From positions 26,664,716 through 26,728,715 of the forward strand of contig OZ022258.1 of the NCBI GenBank assembly GCA_963978905.1: a stretch of DNA of 64,000 nucleotides, written 5' to 3'. Position numbers and translations under genes: made by a program. The DNA comes from Trichostrongylus colubriformis (lineage: Eukaryota; Nematoda; Chromadorea; Rhabditida; Trichostrongylidae). The notes under the pieces are model-generated. The model was not told the DNA's origin. It did not search any database and worked only from the letters and a program-made list of their open reading frames with translations. How positions within the stretch are numbered: the stretch's first letter is position 1; each line of letters begins with the position of its first letter. This document shows positions 34,600 to 45,277 of the stretch, piece after piece.

Positions 34600-34661
34600 C
34601 CAGTCGGATTGGCCGACATCAGTCGGCCAATCCGACTGGTCCGGGCCGGCGAAGCCGGCCC
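34600..34661. repeat. Twin perfect hairpins, first bounded by CCAG/CTGG
   Basis: An 18-bp stem (34600-34617 with 34622-34639, loop ATCA) beginning CCAG and ending CTGG, flanked by A and T, is followed by GGGCCGGC-GAA-GCCGGCCC (34643-34661... last base ±1). The pair resembles 29150-29195. Confidence 0.85.
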
Positions 34662-34689
34662 AGGAGCCGGCTGCATGGCCTTATAGGGG

Positions 34690-35480
34690 GCGACTTTGTT
34701 CCAACACCCTCGTAAGCGGCGAGCCGTTTTCGCGGGAGTTGGAGCATATCTACACCTCAGCAAAGCCGACACAATTCGCCTACAGTGGGCGGAGCGTAGC
34801 ATTGTATATGTGGGCCCCTGATTTCTTCGCTCACGCTCTATCTATCCCTTTTTGGACGGAGTTTCTAAGGTATGGTGGAACGGAGTAATGAATTTTTATT
34901 TTAAGCTCCGCCTACTTTACCTGCAGTGGACGGAGCATAACAGTATCCAATTGTCCATGTGCACCCCTGATTTCTTCGCTCATGCACTACCTATCCCTTC
35001 TCGAGCGGAGTTTCTAAGGCATGCTGGAACGGAGTTATGAATTTTTGCTCTAAGCTCCTCCCACAGCACCTGCAAGTTGCGTGGAATCGTGGCGCCAACC
35101 TTATCTGAAGTTCTACCCAGGTCTGGGTCATTTTGAAATTGATCTAGATTGTTTTCAGCTGATTTTCAGATTTTCAGCACTGTTTTCAGCTGATGTTTAG
35201 ACTTTCAGCACGCGCCCTGCCCTTTGTGGGCGGGGCGTAACATTGTCTATGCGCGCGCCTTATTTCTTCGCTCACGCTCTTTATATCTAGTAGGGATGGG
35301 CGCGGCGAGCCGATTTTCGCAGGTGTTGGAGCATATCTACCCCCCAGCAAGCCGGCACAATTCTACTATCACCTGTGTTCATCAATAGGGGTTCTTCACA
35401 GCTGCTGTGTTTGTACCTGACGGTAAGATGTGATGTAAGAAGAAGAAGTCGGTATTGGTATGTGATGCTTTTATTCTTTT
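34690..35480. repeat. Tandem ~140-bp GC-box repeat
   Basis: Units contain GTGGGCGGAGCGTAACATTG, GATTTCTTCGCTCACGCTCT and CGGAGTTTCTAAGG; starts near 34785, 34925 and 35225. Non-coding. Confidence 0.65.
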
Positions 35481-35502
35481 GTAATATATACTACCTCTTG
35501 GC

Positions 35503-37672
35503 CGGCGCACACTACTGTGTGCGATTCATGATGTTGTGCAAAATGGGTTTGATCGACATCACCACCGTTGTGTTTGGGATTGAGTGGATTTTTCTTTCCT
35601 CTGCTTTCAGCTGAGTTTCCAAATTGCAAAGAAGCAGGAGAGGTGACGTGATAAGAAAGCTTTCGGCAGTAATATATTGGGTTGGGAAATAAGTCCCCGC
35701 CGTTTTTTCCAATTCCGTTTTTCACATTGTTCCCTTCATCTTCTAACGGAGCTTATAAACGTTTTCGAAAGAGCTTTTTCGGCTCTACATGAGACCACTA
35801 TTGATTTTTCGATTCCTTCGACTACCTAAAATTTATGAGGTTTGGAAGTGAAGTAAGCTGAAGGCAAAAAATTGGCATTTGCGCATCTCATCTTTCTCGT
35901 CTTCCATCGAGATCGAAAAATGTATGTGTATATGAGTTCGATAGAGCTTTTTTCAGCTTTACAGAATGATACTACTTTTTATTCAAATTGCTCAACTTTT
36001 TGCTGTTTTTAAGACTCACAAATGCAGTACTCGCAAAAGTGTGCACTTTCGTTATCTCCTCTTCCTCGCCTACCATTGAGGTCGAAGAGAATATCCAGGT
36101 ATGCGTTCGATAGAGCTTTTCTTGCTCTACAAGATGATACCACTTTCCCTTTGTATCCTCTATATCTCATTTTTTAGATCATTTTAAAGTCGACGAAATT
36201 GAGCATTTTTGGCACAATGTAAAAAAATGCTCAATTTCGTCGACTTTCAAATGATCTGAAAAATGTCAAAAATTAATTCGAACAAAAACCGTAATTACTG
36301 TCTTGTAGAGCGGAAGGAGCTCTATCGATTGATACAAAACACTCTGCCAGAAAAAACCACTTTCACTACGCAATTGTGAATTGAAAAACAGGTGGGAGCT
36401 CATTCCTACATGCTAAAATATGAGAGGATACAAAGGGAAAGTGGTATCATCTTGTAGAGCAAGAAAAGCTCTATCGAACGCATACCTGGATATTCTCTTC
36501 GACCTCAATGGTAGGCGAGGAAGAGGAGATAACGAAAGTGCACACTTTTGCGAGTACTGCATTTCTGAGTCTCAAAAACAGCAAAAAGTTGAGCAATTTG
36601 AATAAAAAGTAGTACCGTTCCGTAGAGCTGAAAAAGCTCTGTCGAACTCATATACACATACATTTTCCGATCTCGATGGAAGACGAGAAAGATGAGGTGC
36701 GCAAATGCCAATTTTTTGCCTTCTAAATTTTAGGTAATGGAAGGAATCGAAAAATCAATAGTGGTCTCATGTAAAGCAGAAAAAGCTCTTTCAAAAACGT
36801 ATATAAGCTCCGTCAGAAGATGAAGGAAACAATGTGAAAAACGGAATTGAAAAAAACGGCGGGGACTTATTCCCCAACCCAATGGATAAGTCGCCTTTCA
36901 TTGAACCCATTTTGCACGTCGACATGAATCGCGCGCAGTAGTGTGCGCCAGCCAACTTGTTATTTCTTTTTTAACCTTCAGAAATCCAACGCTAAGCTAA
37001 ATCCATCTTTCTCCACGTTTGGCTCATATTGGAACCCAATTAACAAATTTCGGTCTGGAAACGAAACATTTCAGTGCACGCCCCGCCCACCGTGGGCGGA
37101 GCTTATCTACAGTAGGATACCACCCCCACACTACTTCAAAAATTCAGGGTCCCAGATTTGCTGCGACGTGAGATATGAATTTCCCGTCATTCGCATTTCG
37201 AAGCTTCTTATCAGTAGCTATCACTTACGTTCCCTCACCATTGATGTGCCCTTACTTCTCCCTATAGTACTTCAAAAATTCAGGGTCCCAGCTTTGCTGC
37301 TGCGCGAGATATGAATTTCCCGCCATTCGCCTTTCGAGGCTCCTTATCAGCCCTTATCAGTTGCTATCACTTTCGTTCCCTCACCACTGATGTTCACTTA
37401 CTACCCCCTATATCACTTTAAAAATTCAGGGTCCCAGCTCTATTGCGACGCGAGATATGATTTTCATGACAGATAGACGGACAGACAGACAGATTAAGCC
37501 GATTATATATAGTAGTGATAGTGACGAGATATGATTTTCGTGACAGACAGACAGACAGACGGACGGACAGACAGACTAGGTCGATTATATATAGTAGTGA
37601 CAAGATATGATTTTCATGAGAGACAGACAGACGGACAGACAGACAGACTAAGCCGATTATATATAGTAGTGA
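35503..37672 (-). mobile_element. Modular Helitron-like element carrying a nested mariner-type fold-back
   Basis: Minus orientation. The fold-back tail begins GGCCGGCGCACACTACTGTG (35502) and resumes after the nested insertion (36883-36960, GCGCGCAGTAGTGTGCGC). Microsatellite-flank blocks are repeated (37120-37460), and three copies of GACAGACAGA...CCGATTATATATAGTAGTGA lead to the 5' end at 37672 (TC on the minus strand, preceded by A). The 148-bp units are missing. Confidence 0.7.
35677..36882. mobile_element. mariner-type giant fold-back element with periodic hairpins
   Basis: 1206 bp that folds almost end to end. It starts TTGGGTTGGGAAATAAGTCC after TA and ends with the complement; about 54 terminal nt pair. 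The centre is at about 36212. Each arm has repeated short hairpins of the form TAGAGC-n-GCTCTA every 150-195 bp. The termini resemble mariner repeats; no transposase is present. Confidence 0.83.
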
Positions 37673-37734
37673 TGATAGGTTTGTTGTCCCCTCTCGTGAT
37701 GCATTTAATTGACTTCAAGAAGCCACACAATTAT

Positions 37735-38400
37735 TGGGTTGAGAAATAAATTTCTGCGGTTTTTCAAACCCGGTTTCCACACTGATTCCTTCATCTTTTT
37801 ACAACGCTTATACATGTTTTCGATAGCGCTTTTTTTTTGCCCTACAAAATGCTCTATCTGTTTTTTCGATTCCTTTACCTAATATTTATGAGGTATGGAA
37901 ATGAAGTAAGCTAAAGGCAAATAATTGGCATCATATTCCTCATCTGCCGTCGAGATCAAAAATGTATATGTATATGTTTTCGATGGAGCTTTTTCAGCTC
38001 TACAGAACGAACCTTTTATACGAATCGCTCAACTTTTTGCTTTTTTCAAGACTCATAAATGCAGTGCTCGTAAAAGTGTGCACTTTCGTTGCGTCCTCTT
38101 CCTCGCCTACCATCGTGATTGGAGAGAATGTGCATAGATACATTCGATATAGCTTTCTTTGCTTTACAAGATGATACCACTCTTCTTTTGTATCCTCTCA
38201 TATTTAAGCATGTAGGAACAAGTTTTCACCTGTTTTTTAAATCCAAATAGCGTAATGAAAATGAATCCAAACACTATCTTGCAGAGCGAAAAGAGCTGTA
38301 TCGAATGATAGAACACTCTGCCAAAAAAACCGTTTTCTTACGCAATTGTAAGTTGAAAAACGGGTGGAAACTTATTCCTACATGTTAAAATATGAGAGGA
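37735..38400. mobile_element. Second mariner-type fold-back copy, left part
   Basis: It begins TA|TTGGGTTGAGAAATAAA and follows the family through the centre (about 38225) to AAAATATGAGAGGA at 38400, where the autonomous Helitron interrupts it. The same sequence continues at 45278. The uninterrupted paralogue is at 36407-36440. Confidence 0.85.
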
Positions 38401-38412
38401 CCAGGTGAGCTT

Positions 38413-38428
38413 CGCGATCTACATCGCG
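38413..38428 (-). terminator. Helitron 3'-terminal hairpin
   Basis: CGCGAT and ATCGCG around a 4-nt loop, 8 nt from the CTGG end. Such hairpins are thought to stop rolling-circle transfer. The identical hairpin occurs at 63269-63284. Confidence 0.85.
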
Positions 38429-38959
38429 TTACGGGGCATCGGTAAGAAGTGGGCAGTGGGTAAAATCACGTGAACATATGTAGCTCAACGATTATAGTTT
38501 GGAGTCAGTAACCTAAACGTAACTCCATATGTTTCACGTTTGTGCCATTGAGGTGGTGCAATAACAGTTCTCACGACTAAGGCCCATCATAGCAATAGGC
38601 TATGATGGGTTGATGGATTGAATCCTGGATTGCGATGCTAGGATCGATCCACATGCTACGTGCTGAACTGTCAGCATTCTGCTAGTCCATCACTTTTCCT
38701 GCCCACCGTAGGAATCGACAGTTACGACGAATGAATCTGATGCTGCAAAGTTTCAACTTGTACGACTGTGATCATTCGGTGGAGTTCTGTTGCCCATTTT
38801 CGGCCCTTTACACTGAAATCGGTGATTCCGATCGATGTCGACCAATATGACTTTATTAAAAATTCATTGAGAGAGTAACAGCTATCGTTGCAGACCAAAT
38901 TATGTTAATTGTTTCGACGGTGAAATCGTCGATTCGTGAGAAGTTTACTACCGTCTTGA

Positions 38960-41900
38960 TTACAAAATATTTCTGTACACGATATTTTTGATCTTGGGTG
39001 TGGATGAGACGACCCTCACGGATTCCGCGTTTCGTGCCCTTGACAGAGCCACATACAACTGTCCATGCGAGAAAACGTCGTCAGGTAGGTACACGCCTAC
39101 TTTGGATAATGTCTGTCCCTGAGCCTTGTTTATGGTGATTGCGAACGCAAGGCGAATTGGAAGTTGTCGCCTTCGAAGGCGAAAAGGCAGCCCTTTTTCC
39201 GTGTAGTTGTCGATGCGTGGAATGAGAACGAATTGGTTTTTTCTGCTCCCAGTGGCAAACCGGCATCCGAGAACGAACTGGCCGCAGTGTTCGACGATCA
39301 ACCTCGTTCCGTTGCATAGACCCTTCGTCACATCAAGATTCCTTAACAGCATGACTATGCATCCGCTCTTCAACTTAAGTTCGTGCGGAGGCATTCCACT
39401 CGGTTGTAGCTTATTGAGATGCTCCACTTGATAACTGAGGGTGTCACCTGGATAGGCTTTTTCTACTTCATCAACACTCTTGTACACTTTAAGTTCTAAG
39501 TTGTCAGGCATTCTTTGTAAGGCCAAGTCATTCATGTGCGCCACGTGCATGTTTTTAGGAGCGAGGATCGCCCTTTCCGCAAGATCTGTGACACTGGTAA
39601 CTGATATGGTCTCACCAAATACATCACTTATGAGATCACCTGTGCTATAGAGAGTGGATGGTAATTCGATACAGCCATTATTGTCTGCTTGATAAGTCCC
39701 CTCACCAATTTGGATCAGCATTCTGGCCCAGTCTCCACTATCTGACGTAGCTCTCATATTGATAGAGAGGCCATAGGTGACGAAGTGCTCCCACAAATAA
39801 GAATTTTTGACGCATGCGTTTTCCAGATCTTCTTGGCGCCCTTTCTCCACGACAGGAAGAACCTGTCGAAAGTCACCTTTAACTACCATAACTTTGCCTC
39901 CGAATGGTAGCCCATTCTGCATTACATCTCTTAGTAAAACGTCTACAGCCTCCATCGTCCATTTCGGCACCATAGAAATCTCGTCCCAGAAGATTACAGA
40001 AATATCATGAAGGGCTCGAGCTTCCACAGACTCTCTTCGCATAGTACTCGTCTTGTTGTTGTCATTAATATTCAGCTTGAAAGTGCTGCTTGCTGTCCTT
40101 CCGTGAGGTAGTAGATTGGCAGCAATACCTGTCCAAGCCACGCAAATAACCTTCTTCCCTCTTCCTAGTAGGGTGTGGTACAGTGCCGTGTACAAAAAAG
40201 TTTTTCCACTCCCTCCTGGACCGTCAATGAAAAAGTGTCTTCCTGTGCGCCCCACATCTACAGTTTGCAAGATATCATCGGCCGCCGACTTTTGATTAGA
40301 ATTCAATTTATTATAGAGTTCTGTTCCGAGCACGATATGCTCTGCTTCCGATAGATCATCCTCGTTGGTGTAATCAAGCCTACGATCAGCAGGAGGAGGA
40401 ATGAACTGTCTCAGATCGGCTCCACTCATCTGCATCCTATCCACGATGTCGTAGTATGCCCGAATTACAGCCTCTTCATTACCCATTCCGCGGTAAACGT
40501 AATCTTCTGCCATCGCTGCTTTGAAATGCTCCCACAGCTGTGTTGGCTCGGTAACATTACAAAAACAGATAAGGCTGCCGAAAAGTGAACGAAGCTCTTC
40601 TGGCATTCGAAACCCAGCTGCTTCTTGCAGACAACTTTGGTAGTGAGAGTCGTCGTGCATTAGTCCGAGAGCTTTCGCAGCCTCCTTGAAAATACCGTAA
40701 GTCACTCCGTTCGCCGTGCGCAAGTCTTCGAAAGACTTTGCTCCTTTTGTGTTTAGAAGAAGGATTCTCAGACTGTAGCGCTCCACATCTACTGGGTTTG
40801 CCGTATACATTCTTCCTATCTGCCGTCCCTTCCTTATTCTTCTTGTCCACCTCCTTGTTTGTTGGTTGAATGCGAAATGCTCGGGCAGTTGAACATAGAA
40901 TAGTGTTCGAGCATCAATTTCTCCTTCAGGTGCATTCCCATTTCCGTACATGATCTCATGCTCCGCGTTCAACCTGAAATATGCTGTGAGAGTGGTCTCG
41001 CGTTCAGCAGCTCGACGGAGTGCTTCTTCTTCTTGTCCCCTCTGGAACGTCACGTTCTCATGTTCCGGTAGATGTACCTGAAGTCTGTAAACGGTGTCCG
41101 ATTTGGTTTGTAGGTCGAATCCAAGCAGCCTGTGTGCAGACTCCGGGGCACATACATATCTGGCATTAACGAATGAATCTATCTCATCAATCGGTCTGTT
41201 TTCGCCATCGCTCGTTGTTCTTACAATATGTAAGGCTGCTCGATCCGGGCCTTTGTACACATATTTGTACATGTACTTTACCGCCTGTATCATTGCACAT
41301 ATCTCTACATTCAGATGGCCGTTATAGCGGAGGGCTAGATACCGATTATAAGGTACCACAGATCTGTTGTCAAGTGTTGTCATGCCAGAAACGACCGTCC
41401 CACCGTCATTTGGGCGCCGGTACTCCGGGTAGCCATCACCGTCCATGTTTGTGGTCTCTCTAAACTGCTTAGGAAACCTTTTCGAGCATCGACCATCTAC
41501 CATGCATGGCGCACCGGGGTTTTCTGGACCACAGGGCCTATGCATCATGCAAGTCGTCACGACATGATGCAGTCGAGGTTCCGTTATTGGATCGGGAATA
41601 ACTGCCTGCACAATGGAATCGACTTCAGCCACACTCCTCGGTTTATCCTCTTCAGCGAGCGTTAGTAGAATATGACAGTGAGGGAGACCCCTTTTCTGCC
41701 ACTCCATCACGCTTATGTGCGCAATTACAGTCCCAAACACATGCCGCTTCAGGAGATCGATAAACAGCTCTTGAAGTTTGATTTGAAATACGCGAGCCAC
41801 AATGTCTGGTCGATCAGAAGCTGTTTGCCCGGTTTTTAGTTGTTCTGTGATCTCCCTCCATGCAGGATTGCAGGTGAACGTTATGAAGAGATCAGGCTTT

Positions 41901-43996
41901 CCGTATTTTGAAACAATCGCCATTGCGTCCTGATAGTTTTGTATCATAGCCCGAGGAGAACCTGGGAATGAAGATGGTAAAATTATTCTCCGTGTGCCCG
42001 GCGGTCCTTCGATATCCATGTCTCCTGCCACGTAATCGGCGAGGCCACGATAAGTAGCCACACGGAGTTCTGTCTGGTGTGTGCGATCGTACTTTAAGCG
42101 GTTTTGTTCAATTTTTACATAACTGTCTACCAAAAATTGTTGGTACAGTTTTCCAGCACAATGTAAAGGATTGAATCCGGCCCTCTCGGCTATCATATGT
42201 GAATAATACTCTTTTTGGCTTATTCTTGTCCGGCGCCGTTCTGATGGTATTTTCTGCATGTTCGGGTGCCAGCCGCGTTCTCCCCGAGGAAACAAAATGG
42301 GATAAGAAAGTGGATCACACTTATCGTCATAGACATGGATATTTTGTAAGCCTCCCGACTGGAGATGCACCGCGAGACTGTGCTCAGCGGGAACATCACC
42401 TTCTTCCCCAACGTATACCACCGCCACCTCGTTAGCTGTTGGCACATTGTAGCGGCGTGAATCTAAATTGGAGGTCTCAAATACCATCTTTACCGGCAGC
42501 GCAGACCTACTCTCCATTGCAGCTCTAGCCTCTTCCTCTAAAGCGACCTCATTCAGCATCTTATATGCTTGCGCAAAAGGAATAATTCCGTGCAAAAGGG
42601 TACTCAGTGAATGTAAAAGTGCCGGATTACAATTTATGTTTGCAGGGTTTCCTGCCCTTTCTTCTGCTGCCATTGATGTATCGAGGATGTAAACCTGGCC
42701 GTATCGTGGCGGCTGCCCGCTCTCCGGTCGTGCCGGTCCAATTCTATGGTAGATTTGGCCATGGATTCGAAAACAATATGGTCTCCTTCGTGGTGAATCT
42801 AGTTGCACTCCGATCGACGCGAACGCAAAAGCGCTATTATAATTGCGGATATGTTCGCGGAATTCTTTTGCTTCCGCATCTTGACTTGTAAACAGCCGGC
42901 GTAGTTGTACAGGGAAATTCGCGAAGTGCTCCAAATGAATACTTCCATGGTTACAGCAGTCATTGAATGTAGTCTTGCCGGGTTTTGATTCTGACCTGAA
43001 GTGCCTAGCTCCGCAACTCTGACACTCTACATTCATAGGGCCATCGTAATGCTCTTCCGGTTTCATACTTGAGCGTGCTGCTCTTCTCGTCCCAGCAGCC
43101 ATATTTCTTGCACGTATGCGATGTCTTTCTGACTCCACTTGCCGTCTTTCCTGTATTTCAACTGCCGACAAATTTGCTCTACGCAGGAGTTCTCTTTGCG
43201 CTGTAGCAGCAATACGTGCTCGATGTTCACTGACGGTCTCTTGCACTCTTCGCGTCCGTGTTCTTACAGATTGCGCTAACAGGCGAGATCTTCGCTCTTC
43301 GTCGTTTTCTTGAGCTATCCGCGCCCTTATGTTTTCAGCTTGTCGGGACAATCGATCTCTTCGTTCGTCATCGCTTTCATGCGCTATCCGCGCCCTTATG
43401 CTCTCAGCATGTCGAGACAGCCTAGCTCTTCGTTGATCTTCGCTTTCTTGCTCTCTAAATGCTCTTGTCGCCTCAGCTTGTCGGGACAGCCTGGCTCTTC
43501 GTTGCTCTTCGCTTTCTTCCTCTCTGCGTACCCTTGCTCCTTCAGCATCTCGGAACAGCCTGGCTCTTCGTTGCTCTTCGCTTTCTTCCTCTCTGCGTGC
43601 CCTTGCTCCTTCAGCATCTTGGAACAGCCTGGCTCTTCGTTGCTCTTCGCTTTCTTCTTCTCTGCGTGCCCTTGCCCGTTCAGCATCTCGGGACAGCCTG
43701 GCTCTTCGTTGCTCTTCGCTTTCTTCTTCTCTGCGTGCCCTTGCCCGTTCAGTATCTCGGGCCAGCCTGGCCCTTCGTTGCTCTTCACTTTCTCTTTCTC
43801 TACGTGCCCTTGCTCGTTCAGCATCTCGGGACTGGCGAGTTCTTCTCTGCTCCGAAGATTCACGCTGTCTTCTTATTCTGGCTTTCTCAGCCTCTCGCGT
43901 GCGACGAACTGTCTGTCCTTCCTCGCTTTCTTGTTGTCTCTCTAATTGATCTCCAACCTCATGTCCTCTTTGAACTCTTTCCTGCTCCGTCGCCAC
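38960..43996 (-). CDS. Helitron Rep/helicase transposase (RepHel)
   Basis: 1678 codons without a stop or frameshift. Residues about 35-250 are a charged coiled-coil-like region of 23-residue repeats (RRARLSRDAERARARREEES). A zinc-finger-like motif C325-x2-C328 with C347, C348 and H350 follows. The Helitron N-terminal region (YYSHMIAERAGFNPL) precedes the HUH nuclease: H773-C-H775 (GLPHCHILLTL) and YMYKYVYKG with catalytic-type tyrosines near 907-914. A Pif1-family helicase follows: Walker A GPGGSGKT (about 1259-1266), Walker B with FWDEISM, and the final GQLYVALSRAR motif (1645-1655). The enzyme would nick and transfer one DNA strand and unwind it. Length is typical for animal Helitrons. Intactness suggests recent activity. 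The ATG chosen is the first in frame; a second frame (44005-44271) lies just upstream. Confidence 0.95.
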   Translation of the reverse strand: MATEQERVQRGHEVGDQLERQQESEEGQTVRRTREAEKARIRRQRESSEQRRTRQSRDAERARARRERESEEQRRARLARDTERARARREEESEEQRRARLSRDAERARARREEESEEQRRARLFQDAEGARARREEESEEQRRARLFRDAEGARVRREEESEEQRRARLSRQAEATRAFREQESEDQRRARLSRHAESIRARIAHESDDERRDRLSRQAENIRARIAQENDEERRSRLLAQSVRTRTRRVQETVSEHRARIAATAQRELLRRANLSAVEIQERRQVESERHRIRARNMAAGTRRAARSSMKPEEHYDGPMNVECQSCGARHFRSESKPGKTTFNDCCNHGSIHLEHFANFPVQLRRLFTSQDAEAKEFREHIRNYNSAFAFASIGVQLDSPRRRPYCFRIHGQIYHRIGPARPESGQPPRYGQVYILDTSMAAEERAGNPANINCNPALLHSLSTLLHGIIPFAQAYKMLNEVALEEEARAAMESRSALPVKMVFETSNLDSRRYNVPTANEVAVVYVGEEGDVPAEHSLAVHLQSGGLQNIHVYDDKCDPLSYPILFPRGERGWHPNMQKIPSERRRTRISQKEYYSHMIAERAGFNPLHCAGKLYQQFLVDSYVKIEQNRLKYDRTHQTELRVATYRGLADYVAGDMDIEGPPGTRRIILPSSFPGSPRAMIQNYQDAMAIVSKYGKPDLFITFTCNPAWREITEQLKTGQTASDRPDIVARVFQIKLQELFIDLLKRHVFGTVIAHISVMEWQKRGLPHCHILLTLAEEDKPRSVAEVDSIVQAVIPDPITEPRLHHVVTTCMMHRPCGPENPGAPCMVDGRCSKRFPKQFRETTNMDGDGYPEYRRPNDGGTVVSGMTTLDNRSVVPYNRYLALRYNGHLNVEICAMIQAVKYMYKYVYKGPDRAALHIVRTTSDGENRPIDEIDSFVNARYVCAPESAHRLLGFDLQTKSDTVYRLQVHLPEHENVTFQRGQEEEALRRAAERETTLTAYFRLNAEHEIMYGNGNAPEGEIDARTLFYVQLPEHFAFNQQTRRWTRRIRKGRQIGRMYTANPVDVERYSLRILLLNTKGAKSFEDLRTANGVTYGIFKEAAKALGLMHDDSHYQSCLQEAAGFRMPEELRSLFGSLICFCNVTEPTQLWEHFKAAMAEDYVYRGMGNEEAVIRAYYDIVDRMQMSGADLRQFIPPPADRRLDYTNEDDLSEAEHIVLGTELYNKLNSNQKSAADDILQTVDVGRTGRHFFIDGPGGSGKTFLYTALYHTLLGRGKKVICVAWTGIAANLLPHGRTASSTFKLNINDNNKTSTMRRESVEARALHDISVIFWDEISMVPKWTMEAVDVLLRDVMQNGLPFGGKVMVVKGDFRQVLPVVEKGRQEDLENACVKNSYLWEHFVTYGLSINMRATSDSGDWARMLIQIGEGTYQADNNGCIELPSTLYSTGDLISDVFGETISVTSVTDLAERAILAPKNMHVAHMNDLALQRMPDNLELKVYKSVDEVEKAYPGDTLSYQVEHLNKLQPSGMPPHELKLKSGCIVMLLRNLDVTKGLCNGTRLIVEHCGQFVLGCRFATGSRKNQFVLIPRIDNYTEKGLPFRLRRRQLPIRLAFAITINKAQGQTLSKVGVYLPDDVFSHGQLYVALSRARNAESVRVVSSTPKIKNIVYRNIL

Positions 43997-44004
43997 TCTC
44001 TCTT

Positions 44005-44271
44005 CTACAAACCTTCTCTCCTGCAGTGTTTCCTCTTCTCGTTATACTCGTTATACCCGTCTATCCTTCTCGTTATACTTTCAGAACGAAGTACCTGTGG
44101 GGTCCGCTGCGGTTCCATTTTTGTCCTCTGCTGTAGACTTCTTCTCCCACCAATGTCCTGCATCTCCACCTGTTCATCTAATTCCTCTACGTCTGTCATT
44201 GTAATCGCAGGCTCTCCCAATCTCCCCCGTTCATTTACAGCTTCGCTGGTACTGGTTGTTCTTGCACTCAT
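44005..44271 (-). CDS. Small reading frame upstream of the Helitron transposase
   Basis: 88 codons ending 8 nt before the transposase ATG, in another frame. It is rich in charged and polar residues (RSLQQRTKMEPQRT) and ends over a tandem CGTTATACTCGTTATAC tract. It may be an upstream frame, a first coding exon joined by splicing, or the N-terminus of the same protein separated by a frameshift. No domain is recognised. Confidence 0.35.
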   Translation of the reverse strand: MSARTTSTSEAVNERGRLGEPAITMTDVEELDEQVEMQDIGGRRSLQQRTKMEPQRTPQVLRSESITRRIDGYNEYNEKRKHCRREGL

Positions 44272-45277
44272 GATTATCTGAAATCCTCCCAGTTTTCTAC
44301 TGTAGAGCCTATGACCCGAATAAGTCTCAAATACATAGAAACACCATTCTGTAACACAAACATGTACAGGTGTGGTTATTACTCAAGATTTTGATCACTT
44401 CTTTTACAACCTTCTTGAAAAAATTTGACCTACTGGTGGTCCATCTTTGGCCCCGTTCGCAAAATATCAAGGTAAACCCATACCCCCTTCGACTGATGAT
44501 ATCGAGAGCTGGTTTAGTACTCTGTTGAAAAGCTCTCGGGATTGTGAAAAGTTTGGAGTGAAACAGGTCTCGACATTTCTCGACTTTTCAGGCTCCAAAG
44601 AAGGCGAAGGCGCCGAAACGTCAGCCCTGTATAAAATTTGAATCTTGGGAGGCTTAACAAAAAATTAGCCAGTGTGTCTATCTATGCCAAGATTCAAAAA
44701 CAGTCGAACATGGAATATTTCCTCTACTCTCTCTCTTTCTTCTCTTGCACTGATTAGCAACTTTACTTCAATATTCCACAATCAACCGAAATTGTCTCTA
44801 ATAGTGTTTTTGAATGATCCCTGAGCTCGTACAGCTGCAAATAATATCGTGTTGTGAATATTGCGGTATTTAGCAAACGGAAGAAATACGCGACAAAAAG
44901 GCGGATTGGTGACTTCGCTAATCGGGAATAATAGCAGATTGAAAGCCGCCGCGATCGGAAACGCAGTGTGGGAGCAAAACATTCGCGTAAAAAGTCCCAC
45001 TTTCCGTCTCTAACCGCGGCGGACGACGGGGCGGTAACGTTTGGTATGATACCATTCAGACATTCGTAGGTGCTCGTAAATACTAACCCACTTTTGGTAT
45101 ATGTTCAGGAATGAAACTGAAACTAACCCCACCATTTTGCGATAAGTATCAGATGCAAATCGATCACGCAATCATCAACTGATTACCCTACCAAAACACC
45201 TACAGGACAGACAGACAGACCGACCGACAAACATCATTACAAACACACCAAACTCCTGGTTTATATATAGAGTATGA

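Larger units (their letters stand above)
38401..45277 (-). mobile_element. Complete autonomous Helitron
   Basis: 6877 bp. The 5' end on the minus strand is A|TCATACTCTATATATAAACC (45277); the 3' end is hairpin CGCGATGTAGATCGCG (38428-38413), an 8-nt spacer and CTGG|T (38404-38401). Flanks GAGAGGA and TACAAA join to the uninterrupted sequence of a paralogous fold-back element at 36421-36432, so the ends are exact and no target duplication was made, as expected for rolling-circle insertion between A and T. It contains one long Rep/helicase reading frame. The 3' end is shared by 63257-64000. The AIFM3-like gene is on the same strand, so a run-through pre-mRNA would contain the element in sense. 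Confidence 0.93.

Noticed and set aside
43310..44281. Long plus-strand frames opposite the Helitron transposase
   Set aside because: They are antisense shadows of the 69-bp coding repeat, with leucine/phenylalanine-rich low complexity and no domain.
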